DNA of 64,000 bases from Labilibaculum sp. DW002 (GTDB lineage: Bacteria; Bacteroidota; Bacteroidia; Bacteroidales; Marinifilaceae). The position numbers and the translations under genes are program-made. Location: assembly GCF_029029525.1 (NCBI RefSeq), contig NZ_JAKJSC010000001.1:1116001-1180000 (forward strand), in the 5' to 3' direction. The notes under the pieces were generated by a model. That model did not search any database. It was not told where the DNA came from and worked only from the letters and a program-made list of their open reading frames with translations. Below, one piece after another: positions 54,934-64,000 of this stretch. Each line of letters opens with the position of its first letter. The first letter of the stretch is position 1.

Positions 54934-56745
54934 ATGAAGAAAATATTTCTCTCATTATTAACCCTTATCTTAATTAGTACATCGGTATTTGCTGATGGAA
55001 TTAAATTTACCGCTTCGGCTCCTAATGTGGTTGAGCTCGGTGAACAATTTCGTCTTACCTACTCATTAAACTCTAAGGGAAAGAACATTCAACTACCTGC
55101 TCTTGATGGATTCAGAGTCCTTATGGGACCATCCACATCGAGTAATATGAGCACGCAGATTATTAATGGTAAGGTTACTTCCAGCTCTTCCTATTCGTAC
55201 ACTTACGTACTTTTAGCTGAGAAAGAAGGAAAGTTTAACATTAAACCTGCGAGCATCTCTGTAAAAGGAGATAAAGTTAGCTCTAATACGCTTACCATTG
55301 AGGTTGTTAAAGTAAATAAGACTCAGCAAGGATCCGGAAATAATCAATCGAAAAATGCAGCTGCTAGCCAGAAAATAACACAAGAAAATCTATTTGTTAA
55401 AGTCCATTTAGATCGAAAAAGTGTTTACATGGGCGAGCATATTGTTGCTACCATAAAAGTATATACTCGATTAACCATTGCTGGATTTGGTGATTCTAAA
55501 TTTCCATCTTTCGATGGCTTTTTAAGTCAGGAAGTACCAACACCAGGACAAATATCTCTACAAAGAGAAAATGTAAATGGAACCATTTACAACACTGGAA
55601 TCATTCGAAAATTAATTCTTTTCCCTCAACACACCGGAGAAATTACAATCGATCCTTTCGAATTAGAATGTATCGTTCGTCAGCAAAGAGCGAATAAAAG
55701 AAGTGGATTCTTCGATGATTTCTTTGATAATTACCAAGATCTTAGGGTTCCTCGTAAGAGTAAACCAATTAAAATTCGTGTAAAAGATTTCCCTAAAAGC
55801 AAGCCAGCAAGTTTTGATGGTGCGGTAGGAAAATTTAATTTAACGACGACAATCGATAAGGATTCGGTTAAGGCCAACGATGCAATTACCATGCGCGTAA
55901 AGGTATCTGGTAACGGAAACCTGAAACTAATAAAGCCATTAGAATTTAACTTTCCTGCCGACTTTGAGGTTTATGATCCAAAGACGACACAGAACCTAAA
56001 AAGTTCAGAAAAAGGGATGAGTGGCTCTACAACCTTCGAATATTTAATCATTCCACGTCATGGCGGCGAATATGAAATTCCATCGGTCGATTTTTCTTTC
56101 TTCGATCCTAAAGCTCGAATTTTCAGAACTAGATCTACACCAAAATTCAATATTAAAGTTGCAAAGGGTGATGGCGATGCTAGCGGAACGGTTATCAGTT
56201 CCTTTTCTAAGGAGAAGGTTAAATTCATTGGAAAAGACATTCGATTTATTAAAACCAATGAATTTGAATCACAGTTAAAAGGCGAAGTCTTTTTTGGAAC
56301 AACAAATTTCTATTTGGGCTATTTGATTCCATTTGTGTTGTTCATTCTTGCTTTTGTATTCAATCGTAAACGCATAAAAGAAAATGCCGATACTATTGGA
56401 CAAAAAAACAAACGAGCTAATAGAGTTGCAATGAAACGTTTAAAAGCAGCTTCGGCTAGCCTGAAAGCGAAACAAAAAGAACAATTCTACGACGAAATAT
56501 TGAAAGCAATTTGGGGTTATACTTCCGACAAATTAAGCTTGCCTTTGGAAAATCTAAACAAAGAAAATATTTCGGAGATACTACTTGATAAAGGTGTTGA
56601 AGTTGAGCTGAAGGATGAATTCTTAAGCATTTTGGATACCTGCGAATTTGCAAGATACTCTCCATCGGCTGGATCTTCAGAAATGGATGAACTGTATCAA
56701 ACATCGATGGATACCATTACGAAGTTGGAAAAAAACATTAAATAG
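54934..56745 (+). CDS. batD: BatD family protein
   Basis: A 603-residue protein. Signal peptide (ending VFAD), then several Ig-like beta domains (ASAPNVVELGEQFRLTY near the start; VHLDRKSVYMGEHIVATIKVYTRL near 150; TTIDKDSVKANDAITMRVKVSG near 300), one transmembrane helix near 455-475 (YLIPFVLFILAFVF) and a cytoplasmic helical tail. This is the standard layout of BatD, a periplasmic scaffold of the Bat system. Confidence 0.88.
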   Translation: MKKIFLSLLTLILISTSVFADGIKFTASAPNVVELGEQFRLTYSLNSKGKNIQLPALDGFRVLMGPSTSSNMSTQIINGKVTSSSSYSYTYVLLAEKEGKFNIKPASISVKGDKVSSNTLTIEVVKVNKTQQGSGNNQSKNAAASQKITQENLFVKVHLDRKSVYMGEHIVATIKVYTRLTIAGFGDSKFPSFDGFLSQEVPTPGQISLQRENVNGTIYNTGIIRKLILFPQHTGEITIDPFELECIVRQQRANKRSGFFDDFFDNYQDLRVPRKSKPIKIRVKDFPKSKPASFDGAVGKFNLTTTIDKDSVKANDAITMRVKVSGNGNLKLIKPLEFNFPADFEVYDPKTTQNLKSSEKGMSGSTTFEYLIIPRHGGEYEIPSVDFSFFDPKARIFRTRSTPKFNIKVAKGDGDASGTVISSFSKEKVKFIGKDIRFIKTNEFESQLKGEVFFGTTNFYLGYLIPFVLFILAFVFNRKRIKENADTIGQKNKRANRVAMKRLKAASASLKAKQKEQFYDEILKAIWGYTSDKLSLPLENLNKENISEILLDKGVEVELKDEFLSILDTCEFARYSPSAGSSEMDELYQTSMDTITKLEKNIK

Positions 56746-56796
56746 ATTAGATGATTGTGTCTTCTACAGGTTAAGACACATAAATCAATTCAGAAT

Positions 56797-57546
56797 ATGA
56801 AAAAAGCATTACAAATTATACTAGTTCTATTCATTAGCACTCAGGCTTGGGCTCAAGTAAACCCAATTACTAAGGCTAATGAAATGTATCAGAAAGGCGA
56901 ATACGAGAAAGCAATTCAGGCTTATCAATTTGTTTTGGATACGCATATTGAAGCGCCTGAGATTTACTTTAATCTAGGTAATTCATTTTATAAATCAGGA
57001 GAAATTTCATCTGCTATTCTTAATTACGAACGTGCATTACTGCTTTCTCCAGATGACAAGGATATTCAATACAATCTTGACCTAGCCCGCAAACACGTAT
57101 TGGATAAATTTGAAGTTCTACCAGAGATCTTTGTAAAAAGGTGGTTTACAGGAATCCGTAACAGTTTTTCGGCTAATTTATGGGCGTATATTTCAATTGG
57201 CTTATTCTTTTTAGCTCTTTTGTTTGCAAGCTTTTACTTGTACAGCAACAAAGCAGGCCTAAAAAAGATTGGATTCTTTTTAGCGCTTATAGCTTTCGGA
57301 ATTAGTCTTCTTACCTATTCATTTGCATCTAAAAAAACAGATGAGATTACGCTTCGTGAATATGCCATCATATTTAGTCCAAGTGTTACGATTAAAGGTT
57401 CTCCAGACAAAAGCGGAACAGAATTATTTTTACTTCACGAAGGAACCAAAGTAAAGGTTATTGATTCCTTAGGAGATTGGCGTAACATTCAACTCAGCGA
57501 TGGAAATGAAGGTTGGCTTAAAAAAGAAGATATTGAAATGATTTAA
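56797..57546 (+). CDS. batE: BatE, TPR and SH3-like domain protein
   Basis: About 249 residues. Signal peptide (MKKALQIILVLFISTQAWAQ), TPR units at about 25-110 (APEIYFNLGNSFYKSGEISSAI), two transmembrane helices at about 130-150 and 160-180, and a bacterial SH3 domain at about 190-249 (KGSPDKSGTELFLLHEGTKVKVID, with GWLKKEDIEMI at the end). The start at 56797 begins the signal peptide. An upstream in-frame ATG at 56755 lacks one. It is last in the operon before a strong terminator. Confidence 0.85.
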   Translation: MKKALQIILVLFISTQAWAQVNPITKANEMYQKGEYEKAIQAYQFVLDTHIEAPEIYFNLGNSFYKSGEISSAILNYERALLLSPDDKDIQYNLDLARKHVLDKFEVLPEIFVKRWFTGIRNSFSANLWAYISIGLFFLALLFASFYLYSNKAGLKKIGFFLALIAFGISLLTYSFASKKTDEITLREYAIIFSPSVTIKGSPDKSGTELFLLHEGTKVKVIDSLGDWRNIQLSDGNEGWLKKEDIEMI

Positions 57547-57558
57547 AATTAAGATTTT

Positions 57559-57588
57559 AGCTGTTAGGTTTACTAACAGCTTTTTTTT
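57559..57588 (+). terminator. Terminator of the bat operon
   Basis: AGCTGTTAG and CTAACAGCT form a 9-bp stem with a five-base loop, followed by seven T residues. It begins about 12 bases after the batE stop. Confidence 0.9.
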
Positions 57589-57606
57589 ATACCATAACAG
57601 CACAAT

Positions 57607-58485
57607 ATGAAATACAGCATACAGAACGACCAACTGGCAATTACAGTAAAAGAAACAGGAGCCGAATTGTGCAGTATAAAATCAATAAGTACTGGACAAG
57701 AATTCATGTGGCAGGCAGATCCTAATATCTGGAATGCTCATGCTCCCAACCTATTTCCTGTTATTGGCTGCCTAAAAGAGAATGGATTTCTACATGAAGG
57801 GAAAGAATATCCAATGACCAAACATGGTTTTGTCCGAAACAATAAGGATGTAAAACTTCATAGCAAAACAAAAACATCGCTTTGCTTCGTTTTAAAATCG
57901 AATAAAAACACGAAACAACTCTACCCTTTCGACTTTGAATTCTACATTCATTACATTCTTGAAGGAAGTAAATTAATCGTGAAACATGATGTTATAAACA
58001 CAGGCTCCAACGAAATGTTGTTTTGTTTGGGTGGACATCCTGCTTTTGCATGTCCTTTAAAAGAGGAAGAAAATTACACTGATTACTATCTTGAATTTGA
58101 GCAAAAAGAAACTGCCAATACTTGGATGATTGATGGTGAAGGCTTAATAGGAAAACAAGGTGAACTTGTTTTAAACAATAGCAATCGAATTAATCTAAAG
58201 CCTGATTTATTTGCAAAGGATGCACTTATCTTCAAGAATCTAAAATCTTCTTTCGTTGTTTTAAAAAGCACAAAATCGAATTTCAACTTAAAATTTAATC
58301 TTAGTGAATTTCCTTATTTAGGTCTTTGGGCTAAACCAAATGCTCCTTATGTCTGCATCGAACCATGGATTGGAATTGCTGATGTTTCAGATTCCACGAG
58401 AGAGTTTTCAAGCAAAGAAGAGATAAAATCTCTCGGGTCAAAGGAAACCTTTACTGCAAACTACTCAATCGAAATAAACGAATAA
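57607..58485 (+). CDS. Aldose 1-epimerase family protein (LacX-like)
   Basis: A 292-residue galactose mutarotase fold. HAPNLFPVIGCLKENGFLHEGKEYPMTKHGFVRN (about 42-76) and the histidine in GGHPAFACPL near residue 142 match the family, which interconverts the anomers of aldoses or hexose phosphates. This branch resembles LacX and YeaD-like proteins. The substrate is not predictable. Its own terminator follows. Confidence 0.85.
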   Translation: MKYSIQNDQLAITVKETGAELCSIKSISTGQEFMWQADPNIWNAHAPNLFPVIGCLKENGFLHEGKEYPMTKHGFVRNNKDVKLHSKTKTSLCFVLKSNKNTKQLYPFDFEFYIHYILEGSKLIVKHDVINTGSNEMLFCLGGHPAFACPLKEEENYTDYYLEFEQKETANTWMIDGEGLIGKQGELVLNNSNRINLKPDLFAKDALIFKNLKSSFVVLKSTKSNFNLKFNLSEFPYLGLWAKPNAPYVCIEPWIGIADVSDSTREFSSKEEIKSLGSKETFTANYSIEINE

Positions 58486-58488
58486 TTT

Positions 58489-58513
58489 AAAAGCCTCAAA
58501 AGAGGCTTTTTTT
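58489..58513 (+). terminator. Terminator of the aldose epimerase gene
   Basis: AAGCCTC and GAGGCTT form a 7-bp stem with a four-base loop, followed by TTTTT, directly after the stop. Confidence 0.85.
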
Positions 58514-58586
58514 ATGCTACCATCAAAAAAAGAGACTATTTAGTCTTTTTTATCCTTTTTCAGATACAATTCTTCATTTGAAAAGT

Positions 58587-58594
58587 TAAATTTG
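58587..58594 (+). promoter_or_regulatory. Possible -7 box of the trans-sulfuration genes
   Basis: TAAATTTG, an exact match to TAnnTTTG, 92 bases before the first gene. There is no TTG at -33, so the call is weak. Confidence 0.3.
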
Positions 58595-58685
58595 TAATAG
58601 GCTTTGGATTAATTTCAATAACCACAAGATCAATCGAAGTTAATTTAGTAGAAAAGCCTAACCAATTTTAATCAAAATTTTTCAA

Positions 58686-59831
58686 ATGCATTTAGAAACC
58701 CTACTTGCCCATTTGGCTGAAGAAGGTGGTGTTCATGATCCATACGGAGCTTCGCACCTACCCATTTACCAAACAGCAACATTCGATTTAAAAAAACAGT
58801 CAGGATCGAAAATATACGACTATACTCGTTCTGATAATCCAACAAGAGATGCTTTGGAAATGGTTTTTGCTAAAGCAGAGAACGGAGCAAGCTGTTCTTG
58901 CACTCACACAGGAATTGGAGCCATTGCCTTACTTTTTGAAACGGTATTAAAAGCCAATAGTAAAATATTGGTTGAAAAAGATTGCTACGGAGGTACCTAT
59001 CGTCTTTTGCAAGTTTACAAAGACAAGTATAATGTTGAAGTTTTCTTTGCGGATTTTAATGATTTAGATAGCATTGATGTGTTGATGCAGACAAATAAAT
59101 TTGATTTGGTATTGTGTGAATCTCCTACCAATCCAGGAATGAAGATCATTGACTTAAGACAGCTTGCCAAAATTGCCAAAAGCAATGGAGCCAAATTTGC
59201 AGTTGATAATAGTCTCGCGACATTTGCATCACAGAAACCTTTAGAATTAGGAGCTGATTTTTCGGTGTTTAGCGCCACAAAATACATCTCAGGGCATGGA
59301 AGTACAGTTGCAGGAGCATTGGTCTCTAAATCCATGGAAGATGGAGAAAAAGTGGCCTATTATGCCAATGCAGAAGGTCGTTCACAAAATCCATTTGATG
59401 TATTTCTAATATCACTAGGAGTTCCTACTCTTCCTTTGCGCCTAAAACATCATGAACAAAGTGCTACCCAAGTAGCTAAATATTTAGAGAATCATTCTAA
59501 AGTTAAAAAGCTTATTTATCCTGGTTTGGAAAGTCATTCTGCTCATACTCTTGCAAAATCTCAAATGAAAATTTTTCCTGGGGTTATAACAGTGCATCTT
59601 CAAGATGTAGAGACGGCTGAAAAATTGGTGGCATCAACTCGCTGGTTTGGTGAAAAAGCATCTTTCGGAACGGCTGATTCCCGTATTGAAATTCCCGCTA
59701 AAATCAGTCATGCGTCGTTCTCCGAAGAAGATCTGAAAGCAATTGGTATTCTGCCATCAACGGTTCGTCTATCCATTGGTTTAGAGCATATCGATGATTT
59801 GCTTGAGGATCTTGAAAAGGGTCTCAAATAA
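58686..59831 (+). CDS. Trans-sulfuration PLP enzyme (cystathionine synthase/lyase family)
   Basis: A 381-residue enzyme of the Cys/Met metabolism PLP family. The PLP lysine is Lys199 in FSATKYISGHG, with Asp174 (VDNS) as the ring-nitrogen partner and YDYTRSDNPTRDALE near residue 44 as the family N-terminal block. It could be a cystathionine gamma-synthase, beta-lyase, or methionine gamma-lyase. These cannot be told apart by eye. It is co-directional with the larger homologue 30 bases downstream. Confidence 0.85.
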   Translation: MHLETLLAHLAEEGGVHDPYGASHLPIYQTATFDLKKQSGSKIYDYTRSDNPTRDALEMVFAKAENGASCSCTHTGIGAIALLFETVLKANSKILVEKDCYGGTYRLLQVYKDKYNVEVFFADFNDLDSIDVLMQTNKFDLVLCESPTNPGMKIIDLRQLAKIAKSNGAKFAVDNSLATFASQKPLELGADFSVFSATKYISGHGSTVAGALVSKSMEDGEKVAYYANAEGRSQNPFDVFLISLGVPTLPLRLKHHEQSATQVAKYLENHSKVKKLIYPGLESHSAHTLAKSQMKIFPGVITVHLQDVETAEKLVASTRWFGEKASFGTADSRIEIPAKISHASFSEEDLKAIGILPSTVRLSIGLEHIDDLLEDLEKGLK

Positions 59832-59861
59832 TATAGTCAATACTTAATCGCATTTTTACCA

Positions 59862-61367
59862 ATGACAATAAATCCATATCGAAATATAGCTTGTGGAAAA
59901 TCCATTCCTCCGAACAATGTTCATGCTATTTCTGTTAGTCTTCCAACAATTCAGGACGTTTGTTCCTATGAAGAAAACAAAAATAATTGGCGCTCTTGTA
60001 TGGAAACAGGCTATCCTCGATTTTTCTGTCATCCGTATGAAATAAAAGTTGTTGCTTTTTTCAGATCTCATTTTTCAATTAGCGATGAAAAGTACGTTTT
60101 TCTATTTCCTTCTAAGCATGCCTGTCAACTTGTAAAAAGAACTTTTGCTATTGAATTCGAAGAATTTGAATTGGGTGGAATATTTGCTTTAAGCACTGAT
60201 TCAAATTGCTCCAACTTTAAAAACCTTTGTGAGTTTATTCAACACACTGGCTACAAAGTTTTCTCACGACAATTAGAAAATTTTCTGTTTCAGCATCAAA
60301 TCATTCCGCAAATACAAGCAGAGGAATTGTTAATAGAAGCACCTGAAAATCATATAAAAATTGAACTTCAGAAGCAATTTGACTTACCTGACCATCGGAA
60401 TATCGAACTCTTTTCCAGTGGCATGAATGCCATTTATTCTTTATTTTCTGCAATCAAGAAAAGTCAGGAGAGTAATAAAGCATCTGTTTTTGTTCAGTAT
60501 GGTTGGTTGTACACCGATACGATCGATATCCTAAGGAAATATAGTAAAGGATATTATGAAATTATCTCGGTATATAAGGAGAGCGAATTGGAAAAAGTAG
60601 TGAAAGAATACAAAGGGAAAATTGCGGCCGTATTTACCGAAACACCAACAAATCCATCTCTTCACACGCCAGATCTGCCATTAATCCATTCAATTCTTAA
60701 GGCACAAAACATTCCTTTGGTAGTTGATGGAACAATTGGTAGCTGTGTAAATCTTAACTACCTTCCCTATTGTGATTTTGCTGTTGAAAGCCTTACCAAA
60801 TTTGCATCTGGAATGGCCGATGTAATGGCAGGCACCGTTGTTTCAAATCCTAATTCAAAATGGGTTCAAAACAACGAAATAAACCTTACAAGCTATCAAG
60901 ATAAGCTATACACTAAAGACCTACAAAGGCTTGCGATTCAAATCGGAAATTTTGAACAAAGAGTTCGTGCAATTCGAAACAATGCTTTTCAACTGGCTCA
61001 ATTCTTTGAATCACATCCGGCAATAAATAAAGTGAACTGGTCTCACAATGAATACAATAAGCAGAACTATTCAAAATTAGAAAAAGAGAAGAGCAGTTAT
61101 TCTGGCTTAATTTCAATTGAATTTGATCATCCAATTCAAAAATTCTATGATACTTTGGATTTACCTAAAGGACCAAGTTTGGGAACGGAATTCACCTTAG
61201 TAATGCCTTACTTTTATTTGGCTCATTACGAAGAAATTAATTGTTCAGATGGAAGAAGGTTGCTAAAAGAAAAAAATATTAACTGGGAACTGGTAAGGAT
61301 CTCAGTAGGAACTGAACCTATTGAAGAATTAATAACTGTCTTTGAAAAGGCACTTAAAGCGATATAA
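59862..61367 (+). CDS. Divergent trans-sulfuration family PLP protein with N-terminal extension
   Basis: A 501-residue protein. The last about 320 residues are a Cys/Met metabolism PLP domain with Asp289 (VVDGTIG), the PLP lysine Lys313 (ESLTKFASG) and FTETPTNPSLHTPDLP near 258. The first about 160 residues are an added domain rich in aromatic residues and cysteine (SVSLPTIQDVCSYEENK; ETGYPRFFCHPYEI) that ordinary family members lack. It is adjacent to a normal-length homologue, which suggests a two-enzyme methionine or cysteine route or a heteromer. Confidence 0.8.
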   Translation: MTINPYRNIACGKSIPPNNVHAISVSLPTIQDVCSYEENKNNWRSCMETGYPRFFCHPYEIKVVAFFRSHFSISDEKYVFLFPSKHACQLVKRTFAIEFEEFELGGIFALSTDSNCSNFKNLCEFIQHTGYKVFSRQLENFLFQHQIIPQIQAEELLIEAPENHIKIELQKQFDLPDHRNIELFSSGMNAIYSLFSAIKKSQESNKASVFVQYGWLYTDTIDILRKYSKGYYEIISVYKESELEKVVKEYKGKIAAVFTETPTNPSLHTPDLPLIHSILKAQNIPLVVDGTIGSCVNLNYLPYCDFAVESLTKFASGMADVMAGTVVSNPNSKWVQNNEINLTSYQDKLYTKDLQRLAIQIGNFEQRVRAIRNNAFQLAQFFESHPAINKVNWSHNEYNKQNYSKLEKEKSSYSGLISIEFDHPIQKFYDTLDLPKGPSLGTEFTLVMPYFYLAHYEEINCSDGRRLLKEKNINWELVRISVGTEPIEELITVFEKALKAI

Positions 61368-61400
61368 AAAAGCTCCGAATTAAATTCGGAGCTCATTTTA
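61366..61400. terminator. Bidirectional terminator between the PLP protein and Old Yellow Enzyme genes
   Basis: AGCTCCGAAT and ATTCGGAGCT form a perfect 10-bp stem with a three-base loop at 61371-61393. It has T-rich flanks on both strands (CATTTTATAG on the plus strand, six T on the minus strand). It serves the two convergent genes. Confidence 0.85.
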
Positions 61401-61403
61401 TAG

Positions 61404-62489
61404 TTAAGAGTTTGAAAAAGGATAATCGGTGTAACCTACTTCATTGCCTCCATAAAAAGTTTCCTGATCCGCAGTATTTAATTCTACGTCCTTCTCAAAT
61501 CGTTTTTCTAAATCTGGATTTGCTAGGTAAGGAACTCCAAAAGAAACCAACTCGGCCTTATTGGAACTAACCGCTTCGTGTCCCGTTTCTTTTGTAAATC
61601 CACCATTCACCATTCGAACCCCTTTGTATTGCTTCCCGTAATAATCGCCCACATTCTTTTTCATTTGCGGCAATTCATCAACAGGCATTAAAGGTTCAAT
61701 CAAATGCAAATAAGCCAAATCATAAGCATTTAATTTTTCAATTACATAATCAAAAATAGCGCTTGGATTCGAGTCACCCATATCATTAAATAAACCACTC
61801 GGCGACAAACGAATTCCAACTTTACTTGAATCACACACCTGTAATATTGCATCTAAAACCTCAAATAAAAATCGTCCTCGATTCTCAACCCAACCGCCAT
61901 ATTCATCTGTTCTTAGGTTGGTTTTATCAACCAAAAACTGATCAATTAAATATCCGTTTGCAGCATGAATTTCAACACCATCAAAACCTGCATCTAATGC
62001 ATTTTGTGTGGCATGTTTATAATCCTGAACGATCTGCTTGATTTCTTCGACCTCCAAAGCTCTTGGTGTTACAAAATCTTTCAAACCCTCATAGGTAAAA
62101 GCTTGTCCTGCTGGCTTAACCGCCGAAGGTGCTACCGGCAAAGCTCCCTCATGAAAATCTGGATGAGAAATTCTTCCAACATGCCAAAGCTGAATGTATA
62201 TTTTTCCTCCTTTTGCATGAACTGCATCTGTAACCTGTTTCCATCCATCAACTTGTTCCTTACTATAAATTCCTGGAGTTGCCGGATAACCCATTCCTTG
62301 CGGAGATATTTGACTTGCTTCAGTAATGATTAATCCTGCACCAGCACGTTGTTCGTAATATTTTGCCATCAATTTGCTTGGAACATTTCCTTCTCCTGCT
62401 CTATTTCTTGTCATAGGAGCCATTATCATTCTATTTTTCAATTCTATATCCCCAATCGTAAAAGGAGTTAATAATGCATTTTTAGTCAT
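61404..62489 (-). CDS. Old Yellow Enzyme family NADH:flavin oxidoreductase (NemA-like alkene reductase)
   Basis: A 361-residue FMN-dependent ene-reductase. Substrate-binding HAANGYLIDQFL near residue 176 carries the His-Asn pair. The N-terminal GDIELKNRMIMAPMTRNRA, LWHVGRISHPD near 101 and LRTDEYGGWVENRGRFLFEVLDAI near 197 are typical of NemA and xenobiotic reductases. The enzyme reduces activated C=C bonds or nitro groups using NAD(P)H. It is alone on the minus strand. Confidence 0.9.
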   Translation of the reverse strand: MTKNALLTPFTIGDIELKNRMIMAPMTRNRAGEGNVPSKLMAKYYEQRAGAGLIITEASQISPQGMGYPATPGIYSKEQVDGWKQVTDAVHAKGGKIYIQLWHVGRISHPDFHEGALPVAPSAVKPAGQAFTYEGLKDFVTPRALEVEEIKQIVQDYKHATQNALDAGFDGVEIHAANGYLIDQFLVDKTNLRTDEYGGWVENRGRFLFEVLDAILQVCDSSKVGIRLSPSGLFNDMGDSNPSAIFDYVIEKLNAYDLAYLHLIEPLMPVDELPQMKKNVGDYYGKQYKGVRMVNGGFTKETGHEAVSSNKAELVSFGVPYLANPDLEKRFEKDVELNTADQETFYGGNEVGYTDYPFSNS

Positions 62490-62668
62490 ATCTTTTTATT
62501 ATTTTTATTCATTCAAGATAAAAATAAGATTTGTAATATTATAAAAAGAAATGTTAAAGAAGTTATAAATTGATTTATCGTCTAAGTTTTTTTCAATTTC
62601 AAAAACAATAGCCACGAATTCCTACTGATCTCGACATTGCTTCGTATCTTCGTGAAAAATTTATTAGA

Positions 62669-64000
62669 ATGAAACAAATTGAACTTTTAGCACCAGCTAA
62701 AAATCTGGAAACAGGAATGGCAGCCATTAATTACGGGGCTGATGCTGTTTATATAGGAGCACCAAAATTTGGAGCTCGTGCCGCTGTTGGTAACACTCTC
62801 GAAGACATAGGAAAATTGATAAAATATGCTCACCGGTATTGGGCCAAGGTTTTTATCACAATGAACACCATTTTATATGATAATGAACTAAAAGAAGCTG
62901 AAAAACTCATTCATGATTTATACAAGCTAGGTGCAGATGCGCTTATCGTTCAAGATATGGGGATTTTGGAAATGGATCTACCTCCTATTGAGCTTCATGC
63001 CAGCACTCAGACTCACAATTTTGATCTAGAACGCATTCAATTCCTGGAAAAAGTTGGTTTTAAACGAATTATTTTAGCTAGAGAATTATCCTTGGAGCAG
63101 ATTAAGGAAATTCGGGCAAACACAAGTGTTGACTTAGAATACTTTGTTAATGGTGCACTTTGTGTATGCTTAAGTGGACAATGCTATTTTTCACATGCAA
63201 CAACCGGACGTTCAGCAAATAGAGGTGAATGTAGTCAAGCTTGCAGAATGAAATACGATTTACAAGATGAAAACGGTAATGTTTTAGCAAAAGATAAACA
63301 CCTTCTCTCTCTTAAAGATTTAAATCTTTCCAATGAAATATCAGATATTGTTGATACCGGAATCTGTTCGCTAAAAATTGAAGGACGCTTAAAAGACATC
63401 TCTTATATTAAAAATATCACAAGTTACTATAGAAAAGAGCTTGATAGTGTTTTTGAGAAGAAAAGAGAATTTACAAAAGCATCATCGGGAACAATAGATC
63501 CTAAGTTTGATCCTGATTTGGATAGAACTTTTAACAGAGGATATACCTCCTACTTTTTTACAGGAAGAATACCAGAGATTGCAAATTTTCACACACCAAA
63601 ATCACTAGGAAAAGAGATCGGTAAAATTGTTTCTATCCGAAAGGACCATTTCATTATTGATACTAAATATGATATTCACAATGGAGATGGCTTGTGTTTT
63701 TTCAATAAAAATAAACTTTTGAAAGGCATTCTTGTAAATGGTGTAAAAGGCAAGCAAATTTTTCCAAACGAAATGAGCATGTTGGTTGAAGGAGCTACTT
63801 TGTATCGCAATAACGATCATGAATTTGCAAAAACACTTAAAAGAGACAATTCTATTCGACGTATTTCTGTGGATTTCTATCTTGAGTTTACTAATGATAC
63901 ACTTACTTTATTTGCTACGGATGAAGATGGAATTAGTGCTTCGGTTCAACTTCAACAAGATTTTGAGTTGGCTCGAAACAGAGACATGGCCATTAGCAAC
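62669..64000 (+). CDS. Peptidase U32 family protein, partial
   Basis: An open frame from the ATG at 62669 runs to the window end (444 codons, no stop). The start MKQIELLAPAKNLETGMAAI, the block DAVYIGAPKFGARA near 27, and the cysteine-bearing FVNGALCVCLSGQCYFS near 165 with NRGECSQACRMKY near 189 are U32 family signatures. Members include YegQ/TrhP and RlhA, which take part in hydroxylation of tRNA or 23S rRNA. The C-terminus is cut off. Which member this is cannot be decided here. Confidence 0.88.
   Translation, partial: MKQIELLAPAKNLETGMAAINYGADAVYIGAPKFGARAAVGNTLEDIGKLIKYAHRYWAKVFITMNTILYDNELKEAEKLIHDLYKLGADALIVQDMGILEMDLPPIELHASTQTHNFDLERIQFLEKVGFKRIILARELSLEQIKEIRANTSVDLEYFVNGALCVCLSGQCYFSHATTGRSANRGECSQACRMKYDLQDENGNVLAKDKHLLSLKDLNLSNEISDIVDTGICSLKIEGRLKDISYIKNITSYYRKELDSVFEKKREFTKASSGTIDPKFDPDLDRTFNRGYTSYFFTGRIPEIANFHTPKSLGKEIGKIVSIRKDHFIIDTKYDIHNGDGLCFFNKNKLLKGILVNGVKGKQIFPNEMSMLVEGATLYRNNDHEFAKTLKRDNSIRRISVDFYLEFTNDTLTLFATDEDGISASVQLQQDFELARNRDMAISN

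Overview
The window looks like a chromosomal segment of a marine or anaerobic Bacteroidota, probably order Marinilabiliales (inference). The supporting signs are low GC, Bacteroidetes-type promoters (TTG near -33, TAnnTTTG near -7), a complete Bat aerotolerance operon, DUF4301 and DUF2027-Smr proteins, a fused PlsC/OlsB acyltransferase, and PorE-like OmpA and SprB-type surface proteins. No plasmid, phage or transposase gene is visible.

Layout. Bases 1-16261 (all minus strand) are a surface polysaccharide locus. It has a membrane 4,6-dehydratase with its own promoter and terminator, a Wza-type exporter, a Wzz-type chain-length protein, a tightly packed seven-gene cassette for an unusual nonulosonic-acid-like sugar, then Wzy- and Wzx-like membrane proteins and an unknown gene cut by the window edge. 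Bases 16731-18005 hold the RNase P RNA gene and a four-helix-bundle gene bracketed by opposed arrays of 7-nt periodic AAG repeats. Bases 18029-40332 are mostly housekeeping: SPOR and PorE-like proteins, queA, Smr, LysE, OlsF, PHP phosphatase, two radical SAM enzymes, DUF4301, TPR proteins, a PopT-type lipid carrier flippase, aroE and a DUF2339/DUF3999 pair. Bases 40333-47060 are an accessory patch of orphan genes, a two-gene surface module between direct repeats, and a non-coding repeat element. Bases 47061-48976 hold an RNase H, truA, a MITE-like repeat and a second heptad array. Bases 48977-57546 are moxR, DUF58 and batA-E. The rest holds an aldose epimerase, two tandem trans-sulfuration enzymes, an Old Yellow Enzyme and a partial U32 peptidase.

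The most unusual items are the heptad arrays around the four-helix-bundle gene and rnpB, and the polysaccharide cassette in which a HemL-like aminotransferase, an aldo/keto reductase and an SpsF-type cytidylyltransferase accompany PseB and NeuB. Two genes (DUF4301, DUF58) each carry one apparent extra base in a homopolymer, which could be sequence errors.
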